64,000 nucleotides of DNA from an uncultured Lachnospiraceae bacterium (GCA_902476645.1 CABSEG010000004.1:29827-93826), one strand, 5' to 3'. Shown: positions 44,146-54,708, counted from the stretch's first letter. Notes: a model not told the origin generated them from the letters alone. Numbers and translations are program-made.

Positions 44146-45735
44146 ATGAGATTACAGAAGATCTTATTTTGGATGTGCCTGATACTTATTACGGTATTTG
44201 CGGGGGGGTGTGCTTACGGAGGAAATGAGAAAAGACCTGCGGGGGAAAAAGTATTAAGGTATGTAAATTACAGCCCCAGTGGGGAAGACGGGATTCATGT
44301 TTTACATTTAAAAAACAGTGCGGAGCAAACCATAGCATGCTATCTCACGGAGGGGTTGATGCGAGTGTATCAGTATGAGCTCAGGTATGGCGTGGCCGAT
44401 AGCTATCAAATTTCAGAAGATGGCTGTACGTACACGTTCCACTTAAGAGGGGATGCGTGTTACAGCGATGGGGAACCGGTGCGCGCCCAGGATTTTCTGA
44501 GGGCGTTTCAAAGGCTGCTGGAGGAAGATAATTATACTTCCCGTATTGCAATTATAAAAAATGCAGAAGAAATATACAGGGGGGAACTGGGAATAGAAAA
44601 GCTGGGGGTGCGAGTGAGAGACGAACAGACTTTAGAAATTGAATTGGAACATCCCATGGCACATTTTCTTCAGCTGCTGGCTCTGCGTACCTTTACCCCC
44701 ATACGGGAGGATGCTCAGTCCGCTTTAAGGCCAAAGGACTGCAATGGTCCTTTTACATTGGGAAATTCAAAAGAAGAACATGTATTTCGTATGGATAAAA
44801 ATTCTCATTACTGGGGAAGAGAATATATTTCACTGGATGCTGTGGAAGTAATCTATTTGACAGATATGCAGACGGCCTATGAGCAGTTTCAGGAAGGACG
44901 TGTGGATGTGATGCCCATATCCGTGGATGGGGGGGATTTTTGTGATGGAGTGAAAAGGCGGGTGATGACAGGAATATATGAAAACCTTTATCTGGATCTG
45001 GAGACGCCCGGGCCACTGCAATGCAGGGAACTGCGTCAGGCATTGCATTTTGCATTAGACCGGGAGGAATACCGAAACGTCTTAAACAGTACGGCCATTG
45101 AGCCGAACGCGCGGTTTGTACCGGCTATGGGATCCGGGATTTGTCAGACCTATGTGGAAAGGTATCCCGATATGGAGCCAACTGTGAGAGGAAATCCGAA
45201 AAAAGCCAAGGAATACCTGGCACAGGCGTTGAAGAAATTAGGGGTCTCCAAACCAGAGGAGATCACCTTTTCCATCGGTGTAAATGATGATGAATGGAGT
45301 AAGATGGAGGCCCGGGAAGTCAAGCGACAGTGGGAGGAAAAGCTTGGCGTGCGTGTCACCGTAGATATACTAAGTACATCCCAGCTCTATAACAGACAGG
45401 AAAAGGGGGGAATGGTCCTCACGGGAATGATAGCAGAATACTCTGATATTATGGCCTATCTGGAGGGGTGGAATTATGATTATGCTTACGGGACAGAGGG
45501 GAACAAAAGCAAGGAATTTCAGGAATATCTGGAAAAGGCTGAATGGCAGACAGACGAACAAACCCGTCTGAACATGTTGTATCAGGCAGAGAAAATCCTG
45601 ATGGAGGATGTTCCGATGATTCCTTTACAGCTTCGGGCGGATCGGCTGCTTCTGAACACAAAACTTACAGGTTTTGAGACAAGTACCAATCTTGCTGGTG
45701 GAGGATATGAGTTTTTGTATGCGGATTTTCAATAA
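44146..45735 (+). CDS. extracellular solute-binding lipoprotein, family 5 (peptide-binding type)
   Basis: A 529-residue lipoprotein: signal peptide with lipobox 'FAGGC' giving Cys22 as the lipidated residue. The body matches OppA/DppA-type family 5 binding proteins: 'YTFHLRGDACYSDGEPVRAQDFLRAFQRLL', 'NGPFTLGNSKEEHVFRMDKNSHYWG', and 'LRQALHFALDREEYRN'. Such proteins bind peptides or nickel outside the membrane. No permease or ATPase genes are nearby; instead the gene overlaps a sensor kinase gene, so it may present a ligand to that kinase. Ligand unknown. Confidence 0.88.
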   Translation: MRLQKILFWMCLILITVFAGGCAYGGNEKRPAGEKVLRYVNYSPSGEDGIHVLHLKNSAEQTIACYLTEGLMRVYQYELRYGVADSYQISEDGCTYTFHLRGDACYSDGEPVRAQDFLRAFQRLLEEDNYTSRIAIIKNAEEIYRGELGIEKLGVRVRDEQTLEIELEHPMAHFLQLLALRTFTPIREDAQSALRPKDCNGPFTLGNSKEEHVFRMDKNSHYWGREYISLDAVEVIYLTDMQTAYEQFQEGRVDVMPISVDGGDFCDGVKRRVMTGIYENLYLDLETPGPLQCRELRQALHFALDREEYRNVLNSTAIEPNARFVPAMGSGICQTYVERYPDMEPTVRGNPKKAKEYLAQALKKLGVSKPEEITFSIGVNDDEWSKMEAREVKRQWEEKLGVRVTVDILSTSQLYNRQEKGGMVLTGMIAEYSDIMAYLEGWNYDYAYGTEGNKSKEFQEYLEKAEWQTDEQTRLNMLYQAEKILMEDVPMIPLQLRADRLLLNTKLTGFETSTNLAGGGYEFLYADFQ

Positions 45736-47587
45736 TAAGAAAATATGGATCTTAGCGGCACTGTTCCTTTTGCTAAGCATAGGCATCCTTTTTGGTATGA
45801 GAAGGGGAGAGACTCCACCCGTCAAAAAAGGGTGCGTGGATTTTTGGAATGTGGATTTAAGAAGTAAAAAAGCGGTGGAACTATGGGGGGAGTGGGAATT
45901 TTTTGCATATAAACATCTTGTTACAGAATTGTTAGAGGGAGAAGAGCCGGATGGCTATGTAAAGGTTCCTACCTATCAGAAACGAAGGGCAGAGGAGCCG
46001 ATAGCCTGGGGAAGCTATCGGATTACGATGAAAAATTGTCCCCCGGATGTGACGGTATCTCTGACCCTTAGGGGAATGCCATCGGCATACCGGATTTTTA
46101 TCAATGGGGAGAGCGTTGAGAAGAGCGGCATAGTATCCACAAACAGGTCGGTGACATCCGTCCATGGAGGGGTCTCTCAGGAAATTGCTTTTACATTGCA
46201 TTCCGATGTTTGCGAACTGGTGGTGGAGACCTCCGGACAGCTGCTGCCAGGGCTTAGCATTGCGCCTCGGATACAGGAGTATGGAACCTGGCAGCAGGAG
46301 TATAATCGTTATCGGGCTGTTGTACTGCTGTTATTCGGCATGCATATTTTGTTTGTAGCGTCATACTTGATTCAGCTGATCTTAAACCCACGCAGTGGAT
46401 TTTCCTGGGCTATGCTTGGCGCACTGACATTACTGCTTTTGAAAGGGCTGGCATCAGATATTCCCTTTTCGTCCTTACTGGGGCAGACGGCAGGAGGCTA
46501 TGACCGTTTCCAACTTTGGATGTATGTGGCTCAGTTTGTGATGTGGGACATTGTGCTTGGGATTTACTATGGAGACCACAGAAAAAGAAAATCCAGGCAC
46601 TTGGGATGGAAAGAGGCTGTCTTGTCTGTGGGGGTTCTCGCCGCAGTTTTTGGGGTGATCCAAGGAGAGACAGACTGGTGGTTTTACCTGGATGGAGCAG
46701 TATGGATTGTGTTAGCTGTCCGCCTGATCAATTTTGTCAGACATCGGGGAGCGTGTGGACTGGAATGTTTTTGGGAAGAGGCAGGATTGCAGTTTTTGTG
46801 GTTTGGGTGCGCTATGTCAGATCTGGCTATGATGGGGATTCGCAGCTATCCGTATAAAATGGGCTTTTTTCTTGGCGTTATCACGTTTGACCTGGCAGTA
46901 AATGTCATTGACCGTTTTCGGATGAAAGGTATCCAACAGAAGGCCCTGGAGGTTTTGCGGATTGAGGGTGAGTTACAGCAGGCAAAGATGGAGCTGGCTC
47001 TGCGGCAGATTAAACCGCATTTTTTGCAAAATGCGCTTATGTCCATTAAAGTGCTCTGTCGCACCCGGCCCCGGGAGGCAGAGCAGGCTATTTATGATTT
47101 TGCTGTGTTCCTGCGGAGTAATATGAACGCAATCGAGTCCTCTGTGCCGATTGCTTTTACCGAAGAGCTTCGCACGATTCAGGGATATCTGCACATTGAA
47201 AAGCTTCGGTTTGGCGATCGTATTCAGGTTGTATGGGACATACAGGAAGAACATTTTTTGATTCTGCCCCTTACCATTCAGCCCTTGGTAGAAAACGCGG
47301 TGCGTCATGGCATCTGCCAGAAAATAGAGGGGGGAACCGTGACGATTGCTACACGCAGAAAACAGAAAGAAATTCTTGTGGAAATCAGAGACGATGGAGT
47401 GGGATTTGACGTTGCGAAAGCAGAATCAAGCGAAGGGATTGGCATTCGGAATCTGCGCCTGCGTTTAGATAAGCTGTTACATGCAAGTCTGGAAATTTAC
47501 AGCCGTCCTGGCGAGGGATGTATTCAAATCGTACGTATACCGGCAGATAATGGGAGGGAAGAGCATGAGGATTATATTCGTAGATGA
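45707..47587 (+). CDS. sensor histidine kinase, 7TMR-DISM/LytS-type
   Basis: A 626-residue membrane sensor. Start choice is uncertain: 45707 lies two bases after GGTGGAGG, 45719 is 14 bases after it; both overlap the binding-protein gene. One N-terminal helix precedes a jelly-roll-like extracellular domain ('VDFWNVDLRSKKAVELWGEWEFF', 'YRIFINGESVEKSG'), then about seven hydrophobic helices (~205-390). The kinase core has 'LRQIKPHFLQNALMSIK' with phospho-acceptor His438 and the ATP-binding 'IQPLVENAVRHG' and 'DDGVGFD'. It is paired with the response regulator that follows and overlaps it by 23 bases. Confidence 0.9.
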   Translation: MSFCMRIFNNKKIWILAALFLLLSIGILFGMRRGETPPVKKGCVDFWNVDLRSKKAVELWGEWEFFAYKHLVTELLEGEEPDGYVKVPTYQKRRAEEPIAWGSYRITMKNCPPDVTVSLTLRGMPSAYRIFINGESVEKSGIVSTNRSVTSVHGGVSQEIAFTLHSDVCELVVETSGQLLPGLSIAPRIQEYGTWQQEYNRYRAVVLLLFGMHILFVASYLIQLILNPRSGFSWAMLGALTLLLLKGLASDIPFSSLLGQTAGGYDRFQLWMYVAQFVMWDIVLGIYYGDHRKRKSRHLGWKEAVLSVGVLAAVFGVIQGETDWWFYLDGAVWIVLAVRLINFVRHRGACGLECFWEEAGLQFLWFGCAMSDLAMMGIRSYPYKMGFFLGVITFDLAVNVIDRFRMKGIQQKALEVLRIEGELQQAKMELALRQIKPHFLQNALMSIKVLCRTRPREAEQAIYDFAVFLRSNMNAIESSVPIAFTEELRTIQGYLHIEKLRFGDRIQVVWDIQEEHFLILPLTIQPLVENAVRHGICQKIEGGTVTIATRRKQKEILVEIRDDGVGFDVAKAESSEGIGIRNLRLRLDKLLHASLEIYSRPGEGCIQIVRIPADNGREEHEDYIRR

Positions 47588-48383
47588 TGAACCATTGATT
47601 TTGGAAGAGCTGGAGTACTTATGTAAAGATAAAGAGGATCTGCATATTTGCGGAAGTTTTACGAATCCGGAAGATGCGCTGAACTATATACAGAAGAACC
47701 GGGTGGATTTTGCATTTCTGGACATTAGTATGCCCAAAATGACAGGCCTTGAACTGCTTGAGAAGATGCGGGGGATACAAAAAAATATACAGGCTGCTTT
47801 TGTGACAGCTTATGATCAGTATGCGCTGGAGGCCTTTCAAAAAGACGCGTGTGACTATCTTCTGAAGCCTTTCGGAAGCGAACAGATTGACCACGCGCTG
47901 GATAAGGCACGCAGAATGCTGGGAATAGAAAAGGGAAAAGAAGGGGGGGTTGAATTTCGGACTTTTGGAAGGTTTGACCTGTTTTTGAACGGTTCTCCTG
48001 TAAATTTTACCAGCAAGAAGGCTAAGGAACTGCTGGCATTGCTGGTTGCCAGGAAGGGAGGAACTGTCGAGATGGAATCCGGAATCGAGGCGCTCTGGGA
48101 AAATGAACCCTTTGGAGAACGGGCAAAGGGACGATTTCGAAAGGCAGTGATGAATCTTCGAAATACACTAAGGGAACACGGAGTGCTTTGGATTCTTCAT
48201 GGGGCTCGGGGAAAGCTTTGGCTGGAGGTAAATGGGATTACATGCGATTACTTCCGTCTTTTAGATGGGGATGAGGAGGCGGCAAGACAATTTCAGGGGG
48301 AGTTTATGTCGGAGTATTCTTGGAGTGAACTGTATATTCCTTCCCTGGAACGCCAGGCGAGGGCAGTATGTGGTCGTTCTTGA
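47565..48383 (+). CDS. response regulator, REC plus SARP-like DNA-binding domain
   Basis: A 272-residue regulator. Start at 47565 follows GGGAGG by seven bases. The receiver has acidic pair 'FVDDEP', phospho-acceptor Asp53 in 'AFLDISMPKM', Thr in 'FVTAYDQ' and Lys101 in 'LLKPF'. Residues about 130-272 are a SARP/OmpR-type winged helix ('FGRFDLFLNGSPVNFTSKKAKELLALLVAR', 'FRKAVMNLRNTLREHGVLWIL') rather than the LytTR domain that usually partners LytS-type kinases. It probably controls the following glycoside hydrolase gene, 170 bases away, or its own operon. Confidence 0.9.
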   Translation: MRIIFVDDEPLILEELEYLCKDKEDLHICGSFTNPEDALNYIQKNRVDFAFLDISMPKMTGLELLEKMRGIQKNIQAAFVTAYDQYALEAFQKDACDYLLKPFGSEQIDHALDKARRMLGIEKGKEGGVEFRTFGRFDLFLNGSPVNFTSKKAKELLALLVARKGGTVEMESGIEALWENEPFGERAKGRFRKAVMNLRNTLREHGVLWILHGARGKLWLEVNGITCDYFRLLDGDEEAARQFQGEFMSEYSWSELYIPSLERQARAVCGRS

Positions 48384-48558
48384 GAGATAGGCTGTAAAAA
48401 ATAGACAAAAATTAGCATGGAATATTAGGTATATAGCAGAAAAACACCTGTGTTTCCGAAAAAAGAACACTTTTGGAACAACGATCTTTATATACTTGAT
48501 AACGAGCAGGGAACAACGAGAAATTCCTGTGACACAAATATACAAGGAGGGTATGAAA

Positions 48559-51500
48559 GTGAAAAGAAAGAGACAGAGAAATGTGTTGCAAGCGGTACTT
48601 TCCATGTTACTGGTATGTGTTCTGGTACTGGAAAGCTTCGGAGTGCCGGTCAGCGCCGCAGAGACGGACCAGAAGACAGACCCGGGGGAAGGCGTGTATC
48701 GAATCTACAATACCGTAGACGAGACTCAGAGAATAGCGCCTGGCGCAGATAACGCTTACGATGGAAACAACCTTTGGCTGTGGGAGCAGTCCGCCACTGC
48801 GCCTGTACAGTGCGAGATGTTCTATTTTGAGAGCGCCGGGGACGGCACTTGGTACTGGCACTCAAAACAGAATCCGGCGGTGGTAATGCAGGCAGACGAA
48901 AGCGCTGTAAGCATGCATGCCAAGGATGAAGCGGTAGACGCTCAGAAATGGGTTCTGGAGCAGGTAGAGGGGACGGAGGATCAATTTTATCTCAGAAACG
49001 GTTCCCGCTATGTAAGCTCAGGTAGTGATTATCATGCCCAGATTACTATGTCAAATGAGAAAAAGCCGTGGAGACTTGACAGAGTGGAAGCCAGCTTTAC
49101 TCTAACCTTGGGCGCATCCGTGGCTAAGGCCGGAAGTATCGTGTCGATTTCTGTCAATGGGATGGATGAAAATGGGGAGGAAGTGGAGGCTCAAGATGCT
49201 CTTGTGACCAGCAGCGATGAGCGTGTGGCCTCTGTGGAGAATGGCAGTATTGTCACAAAAAAGGCGGGAACGGTAACGATTACCGCATCGCTAAACGGTA
49301 CGGAGACCAGCGCGCAGCTTACGGTAGTGGAACCATCCGCAGAATGGGGCGGCGTGTACCGCATTGACAGCGCAAAGTTTGAAGGCTATCTTCTGGAGCC
49401 GGGAGCCGATCAGGTGGCAGAGGGCAGCAACCTTTATCTGTGGAATACTGCCATTGCGCAGACTCGTATGTGGTCTTTTACCGATGCCGGGGACGGCTAT
49501 GTTTACTGGCATCCCAACAGCAGAATGGATCTGGTCATTCAGGGCGGAGATCTGAACGCGAATCTGTTTATGGCCCAAAAAGCGGATACGGACGAGCAGA
49601 AATGGAAAATCATAAAAGATGAGGCGTCAGGAAACTATAGAATCCAGAATAAGGCCTCCGGTCTGTACGTGGCCACAGAAAATGACGGAAATCAGCAGCT
49701 GATTCAGATGAAGGAGGAGGGGGCAGAGACTTCTCTTTGGCTCATGAATGAACTGGAGGCCAGCATTTCACTGGAGGTATCTGCAAACTTTGTTCAGGTT
49801 GGACAGACGGTTTCTGTGAATCCTATCGCAAAGGACGCGTCAGGGAGCGTGATCAGCACAGGTATCCGGGTGGAGAGCAGTGATGAAAGTGTGGCAAAAG
49901 TAGAGGGGAACATTCTGACCGGGTTAAGGGCAGGCTCTGTGAATCTAACAGCTTATCTTACTTTAGCTGGAAAGGAATATGTTTCTAATACCATTCGTGT
50001 CAATGTGACAGAAGAAGCACCGGTTTTTACCGGGCGAGAATGGTATAAGGACATTTCTACAGCAGAAGTAAACCGCGAGCCTTCTCATGCCGATTTTATT
50101 CCGTATCAGGATGCACAGACTGCATTCGACAGTGAAAAAAGCGCATTGGATGAGAAAGATGAGACCTCCAGCAGTTATTATCAGCTTCTGACCCAGAAAG
50201 AATGGGACTTTGCGCTGGTTGAAAATCCGGAACAGGCTGATGAGGCCGATGCAAAAGGGTATCTGGAAGAGACGCTTCCTGAGGAGGCGGCAGGGGATTT
50301 CCGAAAGGAATTTGTGCCAAAAGCATGGCAAACCTACCGGAATGAGGATCAAACGTTTCGGTATTTTGATGAACCAATCTATACCAATAGTATATATCCC
50401 TGGGGCAGCATAAAAAATAATGGTATTAATTACGATGATCCCCAGGCTCCAACCAGTTATAATCCGGTAGGCTATTACCGAACGGAATTTGAATTGCCGG
50501 AAGATTGGAACGGAAGGGAGATTTTCATTTCCTTACAGTCTGTAAGATCCGCTTACTACCTGTATATCAATGGAAAACAGGTGGGGTATACGGCAGACAG
50601 CTATACGGCCCACGATTTTAATATCACTCCGTATTTAAATGAGAATGGAAAAAATACATTAGCTCTGAAGGTATATAGATGGTGCATCGGCAGTTATCTG
50701 GAAAATCAGGACTTCATCCAGCTTAGTGGTATTATGCGGGACATCTATCTGTACTCCAAAGATAAGAATGCAGAGTTGAGAGATTTCTTTGTAAAGACGG
50801 AATTTGCGGACCGTACGGATGTCAACAGTGACGTCACTTTGAGCGTAGATGTAGACGTGCGAAACCTGACAGAGAAAGTGAACACAGACGGCTATACCGT
50901 AGAGGTAATGTTAAAGGACATGGAGGGGGCAGTGATCGGACAGAGCACTCTGTCATACGAGGAATTGAAGCCTCTGATCGGCTCCACAGGAGCCGGCAAT
51001 CCGGACGCGCAGGATGCCGATGGAGAGAAAAAACGGAATCTGGGAGATCGCAAGACTGCGGTGATAGAAGTAGAAAACCCAAAGAAATGGTTCCCGGATA
51101 CACCAAACCTGTATATGATTACGCTGGAGTTAAAGGATAAGCAGGGTCATGTAGTGGAGGCTGCGGCAGAGCATATCGGCTTCCGTGAGATTTATAAGGT
51201 GAATATCAACGATGATGAGCAGGAACAGATGCAGATTACAGGGCAAAAAATCATCTTCCGCGGCGTAAACCGCCACGATGCGAGTCTGGAAAACGGCAGT
51301 GCCGTGACAGCGGAAGAAATAAAAAGCGATTTGCTCCTGATGAAGCAATATAACGTAAACGCAGTGCGTACGGCTCATTATCCAAATGATAAGCTGCTTT
51401 ATGACTTGGCGGACGAGCTGGGCCTTTATGTGTATGCTGAGGCGAATGTGGAATCCCATTATGGGGCATATGCGGATCACGCCACTCCGATTCCCGGTGC

Positions 51501-54500
51501 GGACAGACGTTGGGTAACCCCTGTTGTGGACCGCAATATGAATATGCTGGAGCTTTTAAAGAACCATGCATCTGTGGTCGGATGGTCCTATGGAAATGAG
51601 GCTACTTATACAACGCTTCCGCTGGATAATACGTATTGCTTCTGGGCGGCCGCGATGGCAGTTTTGGAGCGGGACCCCAGCAGGATCCGGATGTACGAAA
51701 GAGAATCCGATAATTATTTTCACCCCTACCTGAAAGAGAAAGGGTCGGATCCCTGGGGAATGGAAACGAGAAGCAGAAACATTGTGGATGTACATAGCAC
51801 CCAGTATCCGGAAGCGAAGGATGTGGAAAATTATGCAAAGGATAAAAATCGTAAGCTTCCCTATATTGAGCAGGAATACGAGCACGCAATGGGACAGTCC
51901 TTTGGAAGCTTCAACGAGTTCTGGAAACTGAACCGTACCTATGGAAACTTGCAGGGTGGCTTTGTATGGGATTGGGTAGACCAGTCTATAGCCACAACCA
52001 GAGAGGATGGAAAAACCTTCTGGGGCTATGGAGGAGACTGGATTGACGGCTCCAGTAACGCAGACGCTTTCTGCGGGAATGGCGTTTTTTATGCAGACCG
52101 AACGCCAACGGCAAAGGCAGTGCAAATGCGCCACGATCACCAGCAAGTGAATTTTTACCTGATAGACGAACAGGCAGAGGTTACGGATGACACGATTCAG
52201 GTGAAGGTGGTCAATGAACTGGAAAATACTACGCTTGCGGACTACGATATTATCTGGACTCTGACGAAAGACGATCAGCCGATTAAGACGGAAAGTATCC
52301 AACTGAATACCCCGGGGATGAAGGGGGACGCCTTTGGCGAGGAGATGATTTCTCTGGATCTTCCGGAGGTGGAACCAAAAGCAGGAGATACCTATATGCT
52401 GGAGTTTTCTGTACAGTTTAAGGAAAAACCCGATTGGGATACCAAAGTACCCGACCTGAAATATGATAACATCTTTGCCCATGAACAGTTTGACCTTACT
52501 CCGGAGTATGAGGAGAAACCCATGATCCGCTACGATGGAATGGAAGCATTTACAAAAGTAGAGGATGGGGAGGTTCTGTCTGTTGAGGGAATCACCCAGG
52601 AAGGAAAAGCTTACACATTAAAAGTGGATAAAGAAACGGGTATCTTATATGATTATGTCGTAGACGGCAAGACGGTTCTGGAGAAAGGTCCGGTACCCAG
52701 TTTCTGGAGAGCACAAAATTATAACGATATTGTGGTGAAATATGACCGGAACATGAGAAACGCGGACGATACCATGGAACTGGAACAGGCTCCTGTGGTT
52801 ACGAAGGATGCCAACGGAAAACACATCCGCGTCGAAATGAAGGTGAAGCTTCCTGTGGATGCAGACCAGACCCTGACATATGATATCTATGGCAATGGTG
52901 AGATAGTTGTAAACGGCGCGTTTACACCGAGGAGCAATTTTGCACCCGGAACAGCCGGTACCTATGCTTTGCCTAAGGTGGGTGTGCGTATGACAGTGGC
53001 GCCAGGGTATGAAAATCTGGAATATTTCGGAAGAGGACCGGAAGAAAATTATATTGACAGAAACACAGCGACGGATGTAGGAGTATATCAGAGCACAGTG
53101 ACAGATCAGTTCCAGTTCAAATATTTGAAACCTCAGGAAAATGGTAATCATACCGATGTACGCTGGACTTCGCTTACAAATGACGAAGGCAGCGGAGTCA
53201 TGATTACGGCAGATGGGACCGTGAACTTTTCAGCCCTGCATGTAAAGGCAGAGAACATCAATCCGGTGGATTGGAGCGATAATCAGTATGATAGTCAGAC
53301 GATCCGTCATTCTACCGAGGTTCCCATGGATGAACAGACATATCTGTGCATAGACAGTATCCAAAGAGGCGTAAGCAATACGGGATTCTTCAATCATATA
53401 CCACTGGAGGGCTTCTATCCCACCACAAAACCTAACGAAGACGGAAGCTACCAGACATATGCAGAGACCTTCCGCATTGTTCCTGTTACAGCAGATACGG
53501 ACAAAATGGAAGAAAGCAAGGAAGGCTTTATTCCCGACCCTGCGGCAGAATTAGAAGAAGCTGTAAAAGAGGTCCAGGAGATATCTGAGACGGCGGGGAA
53601 TGTAGCCAGAGAAGCCCAGGAGGAAGCTGAAAACGCAGATCGGGCGGCTGCCGATGCCCGGAATTCATCAGAACAGGCACGGGAAAACGCAAAGGCAGCA
53701 GAGGCCAAAGCGGCAGAAGCCAGGGAGGCAGCTCAGAAAGCAGCAGAGGCAGCGCAAAAGGCGGCGGAAAAATCAGGAAGCGATTCCGTGGAGGCAAAGA
53801 AGGCCCAAGAAAATAGCATGGTGGCACAGACGGCTTCAGAACAAGCACAGGCTCAGGCAGAAATAGCTAAAACGATGGCCGAGCAGGCAGCGAAAGCCAT
53901 GGAAAGCGCCGGGCAGGCAGCGGAAACGGCCAAGGCAAAAGCTAAGATGGCCCAAGCAAAGGCGGATACTGCGGCGGAAGCGGCAGAAGAGGCAAAGAAG
54001 GCGGCTGAAACGGTAGAGGAAGATGCAGAGGCGGCCAAAGCGGCAGTGGAGGCTGCCAGAGGAAAAGCCGAGCAGGCAAGCGAGGAAGCTGTGAACGCAA
54101 GACAGGATGTTCTGGATGCCAAAAATATAGCAGAGGAAAAGAAAGCGGCGGCAGTTAGCGCTCAGGAAGCGGCATACAAGGCCGAAGAGAGTGCCACAGC
54201 CCAAGCGAGAGTTGCCGGTGAAGCTTCGGAACTGGCTTCCCAATATGCGAATTTGGCGGAACATGTGGCCAGCAAAACCCAGGAGGCAAGGCAGCAGGCA
54301 GAGAAGCTTCTGCAAACGGCACAAAAGGAAGCTGCAGAAAAGCTGGCGCAGGCAGAACAGGCCCTTAAGGAGGCAAATGGAAAGCTTGCACAGGCAGATG
54401 GATATCAGAAAGCCGCGAAATTCAAATCTGTAAAAGCCAAGCTTCGCTCTGTGAAAGCAGGAAAGAAGCGGATAAAAGTGACTTGGAAAAAGGTTTCAGG

Positions 54501-54708
54501 CGCAGACAGTTACGAGATTCAGTACGGAATGCGCAAAAACTTCAAAGGGGCTAAGAAGGTGAAAATTTCCGGCAGCAAACATGTAAGAACAATGAAAAAG
54601 TTGAAAGCGGGAAAGAACTATTACGTGCGGATCAGAGCCTGCAAAAATGTGAATGGCAAAAAAGTTTATACAAAATATAGCGCGGCGAAGAGGGTGAGGG
54701 TAAAATAA
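48559..54708 (+). CDS. giant secreted GH2 beta-galactosidase with lectin-like, Ig-like, coiled-coil and Fn3 domains
   Basis: A 2049-residue secreted enzyme. I choose GTG at 48559, eight bases after AAGGAGG; ATG at 48553 is only two bases from it. Signal peptide 1-34 ('GVPVSA'). Two RICIN-like blocks (~45-175, ~262-395) alternate with BIG2 Ig-like domains. Then come a GH2 sugar-binding domain, an Ig-like domain and the catalytic barrel. Acid/base Glu1014 lies in 'GWSYGNEA' and nucleophile Glu1106 in 'EQEYEHAMG', both LacZ-like. A Bgal small-chain domain (~1320-1650) follows. Residues ~1665-1948 are an Ala/Glu/Lys heptad coiled coil, and the last ~95 an Fn3 domain ('KRIKVTWKKVSGADSYEIQYG'). There is no LPxTG motif. 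It likely cleaves terminal beta-galactosides of host or dietary glycans outside the cell. Confidence 0.92.
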   Translation: MKRKRQRNVLQAVLSMLLVCVLVLESFGVPVSAAETDQKTDPGEGVYRIYNTVDETQRIAPGADNAYDGNNLWLWEQSATAPVQCEMFYFESAGDGTWYWHSKQNPAVVMQADESAVSMHAKDEAVDAQKWVLEQVEGTEDQFYLRNGSRYVSSGSDYHAQITMSNEKKPWRLDRVEASFTLTLGASVAKAGSIVSISVNGMDENGEEVEAQDALVTSSDERVASVENGSIVTKKAGTVTITASLNGTETSAQLTVVEPSAEWGGVYRIDSAKFEGYLLEPGADQVAEGSNLYLWNTAIAQTRMWSFTDAGDGYVYWHPNSRMDLVIQGGDLNANLFMAQKADTDEQKWKIIKDEASGNYRIQNKASGLYVATENDGNQQLIQMKEEGAETSLWLMNELEASISLEVSANFVQVGQTVSVNPIAKDASGSVISTGIRVESSDESVAKVEGNILTGLRAGSVNLTAYLTLAGKEYVSNTIRVNVTEEAPVFTGREWYKDISTAEVNREPSHADFIPYQDAQTAFDSEKSALDEKDETSSSYYQLLTQKEWDFALVENPEQADEADAKGYLEETLPEEAAGDFRKEFVPKAWQTYRNEDQTFRYFDEPIYTNSIYPWGSIKNNGINYDDPQAPTSYNPVGYYRTEFELPEDWNGREIFISLQSVRSAYYLYINGKQVGYTADSYTAHDFNITPYLNENGKNTLALKVYRWCIGSYLENQDFIQLSGIMRDIYLYSKDKNAELRDFFVKTEFADRTDVNSDVTLSVDVDVRNLTEKVNTDGYTVEVMLKDMEGAVIGQSTLSYEELKPLIGSTGAGNPDAQDADGEKKRNLGDRKTAVIEVENPKKWFPDTPNLYMITLELKDKQGHVVEAAAEHIGFREIYKVNINDDEQEQMQITGQKIIFRGVNRHDASLENGSAVTAEEIKSDLLLMKQYNVNAVRTAHYPNDKLLYDLADELGLYVYAEANVESHYGAYADHATPIPGADRRWVTPVVDRNMNMLELLKNHASVVGWSYGNEATYTTLPLDNTYCFWAAAMAVLERDPSRIRMYERESDNYFHPYLKEKGSDPWGMETRSRNIVDVHSTQYPEAKDVENYAKDKNRKLPYIEQEYEHAMGQSFGSFNEFWKLNRTYGNLQGGFVWDWVDQSIATTREDGKTFWGYGGDWIDGSSNADAFCGNGVFYADRTPTAKAVQMRHDHQQVNFYLIDEQAEVTDDTIQVKVVNELENTTLADYDIIWTLTKDDQPIKTESIQLNTPGMKGDAFGEEMISLDLPEVEPKAGDTYMLEFSVQFKEKPDWDTKVPDLKYDNIFAHEQFDLTPEYEEKPMIRYDGMEAFTKVEDGEVLSVEGITQEGKAYTLKVDKETGILYDYVVDGKTVLEKGPVPSFWRAQNYNDIVVKYDRNMRNADDTMELEQAPVVTKDANGKHIRVEMKVKLPVDADQTLTYDIYGNGEIVVNGAFTPRSNFAPGTAGTYALPKVGVRMTVAPGYENLEYFGRGPEENYIDRNTATDVGVYQSTVTDQFQFKYLKPQENGNHTDVRWTSLTNDEGSGVMITADGTVNFSALHVKAENINPVDWSDNQYDSQTIRHSTEVPMDEQTYLCIDSIQRGVSNTGFFNHIPLEGFYPTTKPNEDGSYQTYAETFRIVPVTADTDKMEESKEGFIPDPAAELEEAVKEVQEISETAGNVAREAQEEAENADRAAADARNSSEQARENAKAAEAKAAEAREAAQKAAEAAQKAAEKSGSDSVEAKKAQENSMVAQTASEQAQAQAEIAKTMAEQAAKAMESAGQAAETAKAKAKMAQAKADTAAEAAEEAKKAAETVEEDAEAAKAAVEAARGKAEQASEEAVNARQDVLDAKNIAEEKKAAAVSAQEAAYKAEESATAQARVAGEASELASQYANLAEHVASKTQEARQQAEKLLQTAQKEAAEKLAQAEQALKEANGKLAQADGYQKAAKFKSVKAKLRSVKAGKKRIKVTWKKVSGADSYEIQYGMRKNFKGAKKVKISGSKHVRTMKKLKAGKNYYVRIRACKNVNGKKVYTKYSAAKRVRVK

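Noticed and set aside
51556..52482. 308-residue minus-strand frame inside the GH2 gene
   Set aside because: Antisense shadow of a clearly coding sequence with intact catalytic motifs on the plus strand.
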